A DNA stretch of 64,000 bases from contig OX387604.1 of assembly GCA_947568835.1 (NCBI GenBank), positions 13,793,076 through 13,857,075 of the forward strand, given 5' to 3'. This document shows positions 63,101 to 64,000 of this stretch, piece after piece. The position numbers and the translations under genes are program-made. The notes under the pieces were generated by a model. It saw nothing but the letters and a program-made list of their open reading frames with translations, had not been told where the DNA came from and searched no databases. The number at the start of each line of letters is the position of its first letter. Within the stretch, counting starts at the first letter, position 1. The stretch comes from Protonemura montana. Its lineage: Eukaryota; Arthropoda; Insecta; Plecoptera; Nemouridae.

Positions 63101-64000
63101 TCCCCTCCCTAACCCCTCCCCTCCCCACCCAACCTCTCCCCTCCCCCCCTCCCCCCCCTTTCCCACCCCACCCCAGCCTCCCCTCCCCTAACATAACCTA
63201 ACCTTACCTGACCTAACCTGACCTAACCTGACCTAACCTAACCTAACCTAATCTAACCTAACCTAACCTTACCTAACCTTACCATACATTACCTTACCTT
63301 ACCTTACCTTACCTTACCTTACCTTACCTTACCTTACCTTACCTTATCTTACCTTACCTAACTTAACCTTACCTAACCTAACCTAACCTAACCTAACGTA
63401 ACCTAACCTAACCGAACCTAACCGAACCTAACCGAACCTAACCGAACCTTACCGAACCTAACCGAACCTAACCGAACCTAACCGAACCCAACCGAACCTA
63501 ACCGAACCTAACCGAACCTAACTGAACCTAACCGAACCTAACTGAACCTAACCGAACCTTACCGAACCTAACCGAACCTAACCGAACGTAACCGAACGTA
63601 ACCGAACCTAACCGAACCTAACCGATCCAAACCGAACCTAACCGAACCTAACCGAACCTAACCGAACCTAACCGAACCTAACCGAACCTAACCGAACCTA
63701 ACCGAACCTAACTGAACCTAACCGAACCTAACCGAACCTAACTGAACCTAACCGATTCTCAGAGAACCTCACCGAACCTCACTGAACCTCATAGAACCTC
63801 ACCGAACCTTACCGTACCTAACCGAACCTAACCGAACCTAACCGAACCTAACCGAACCTAACCAAACATAACCGAACCTACCCGAACCTAACCGAACCTG
63901 ACCGAACCTAACCGAACCTAACCGAACCTAACCGAACCTAACCGAACCTAACCGAACCTAACCGAACCTAACCGAACATAACCGAACATAACCGAACCTA
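48161..64000. repeat. higher-order telomere-like satellite (CCTAACCGAA units, CCTCA blocks, CCCC-rich spacers)
   Basis: A CCCCT/CCCCA-rich spacer of about 100 bp, ending in taacataacctaacc, recurs with the post-spacer motif starting at 48161, 51191, 54895, 60727 and 63189. The unit lengths are therefore 3030, 3704, 5832 and 2462. Each unit runs CCTAA/CCTGA, then long CCTAACCGAA, then a CCTCA block (about 50539-51090, 54289-54797, 60227-60629, 62694-63092), then a spacer. A second marker, cctgaccaaacctcaccg, recurs near 49691, 52626, 56330, 58075, 59500 and 61967, confirming the 3704 and ~2465 spacings and showing extra internal duplications in the 5.8 kb unit. The array runs off the window edge and contains no gene. 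Confidence 0.93.

Noticed and set aside
43680..64000. CRISPR-like or coding tandem repeat
   Set aside because: Units are 5-10 bp with no unique spacers, and the context is eukaryotic.
43680..64000. Simple terminal telomere of the right chromosome end
   Set aside because: Strand orientation is opposite to that expected, and the array has complex higher-order spacers.

Overview
The window looks like nuclear DNA of an arthropod, probably an insect. Its genes are AT-rich and split by GT-AG introns. It contains 5S-rRNA-derived and tRNA-like SINEs, hAT-type transposon remnants, and more than 20 kb of pentanucleotide repeats built around CCTAA/TTAGG, the usual arthropod telomere unit. I cannot name the species.

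Layout. 1-7.5 kb: no gene recognised; a simple repeat, one palindromic repeat and one 5S-SINE. 7.5-17.5 kb: a ten-coding-exon + strand gene for a seven-zinc-finger ZNF143/Staf-type transcription factor, about 640 aa. Its last intron holds a 5S-SINE and a dead 1.3 kb hAT element with a perfect 8-bp target-site duplication. 17.9-18.3 kb: a 416-bp inverted-repeat element. 18.8-20.3 kb: a - strand, three-exon, probably GPI-anchored Ly6/uPAR-like protein of 147 aa. 21-24 kb: SINEs and a small palindromic element. 24.0-33.2 kb: a + strand gene for an unrecognised secreted protein. If the tiny first coding exon at 24.2 kb is right, a - strand intronless leucine-rich-repeat membrane protein (24.8-26.0 kb) is nested in its first intron. 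33-43.5 kb: repeats, homopolymer runs, a 902-bp long-inverted-repeat hAT-like element with an 8-bp duplication, and one possible small secreted-peptide gene (36.4-36.9 kb).

43.68-64.0 kb: one continuous array of CCTCA, CCTAA, CCTTA, CCTGA and the decamer CCTAACCGAA, arranged in higher-order units of about 2.5-5.8 kb separated by a ~100-bp CCCCT-rich spacer. It contains no genes. Its C-rich strand is on +, the reverse of what a telomere capping the right end of this gene-bearing segment should show. It is therefore either an interstitial/subtelomeric telomere-related satellite or a scaffold join.

The genes show no sign of working together: one is a nuclear transcription factor and the others are secreted or membrane proteins. 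The best candidates for undescribed biology are the higher-order TTCGGTTAGG/TGAGG satellite, the nested gene pair, and the small secreted ORF.
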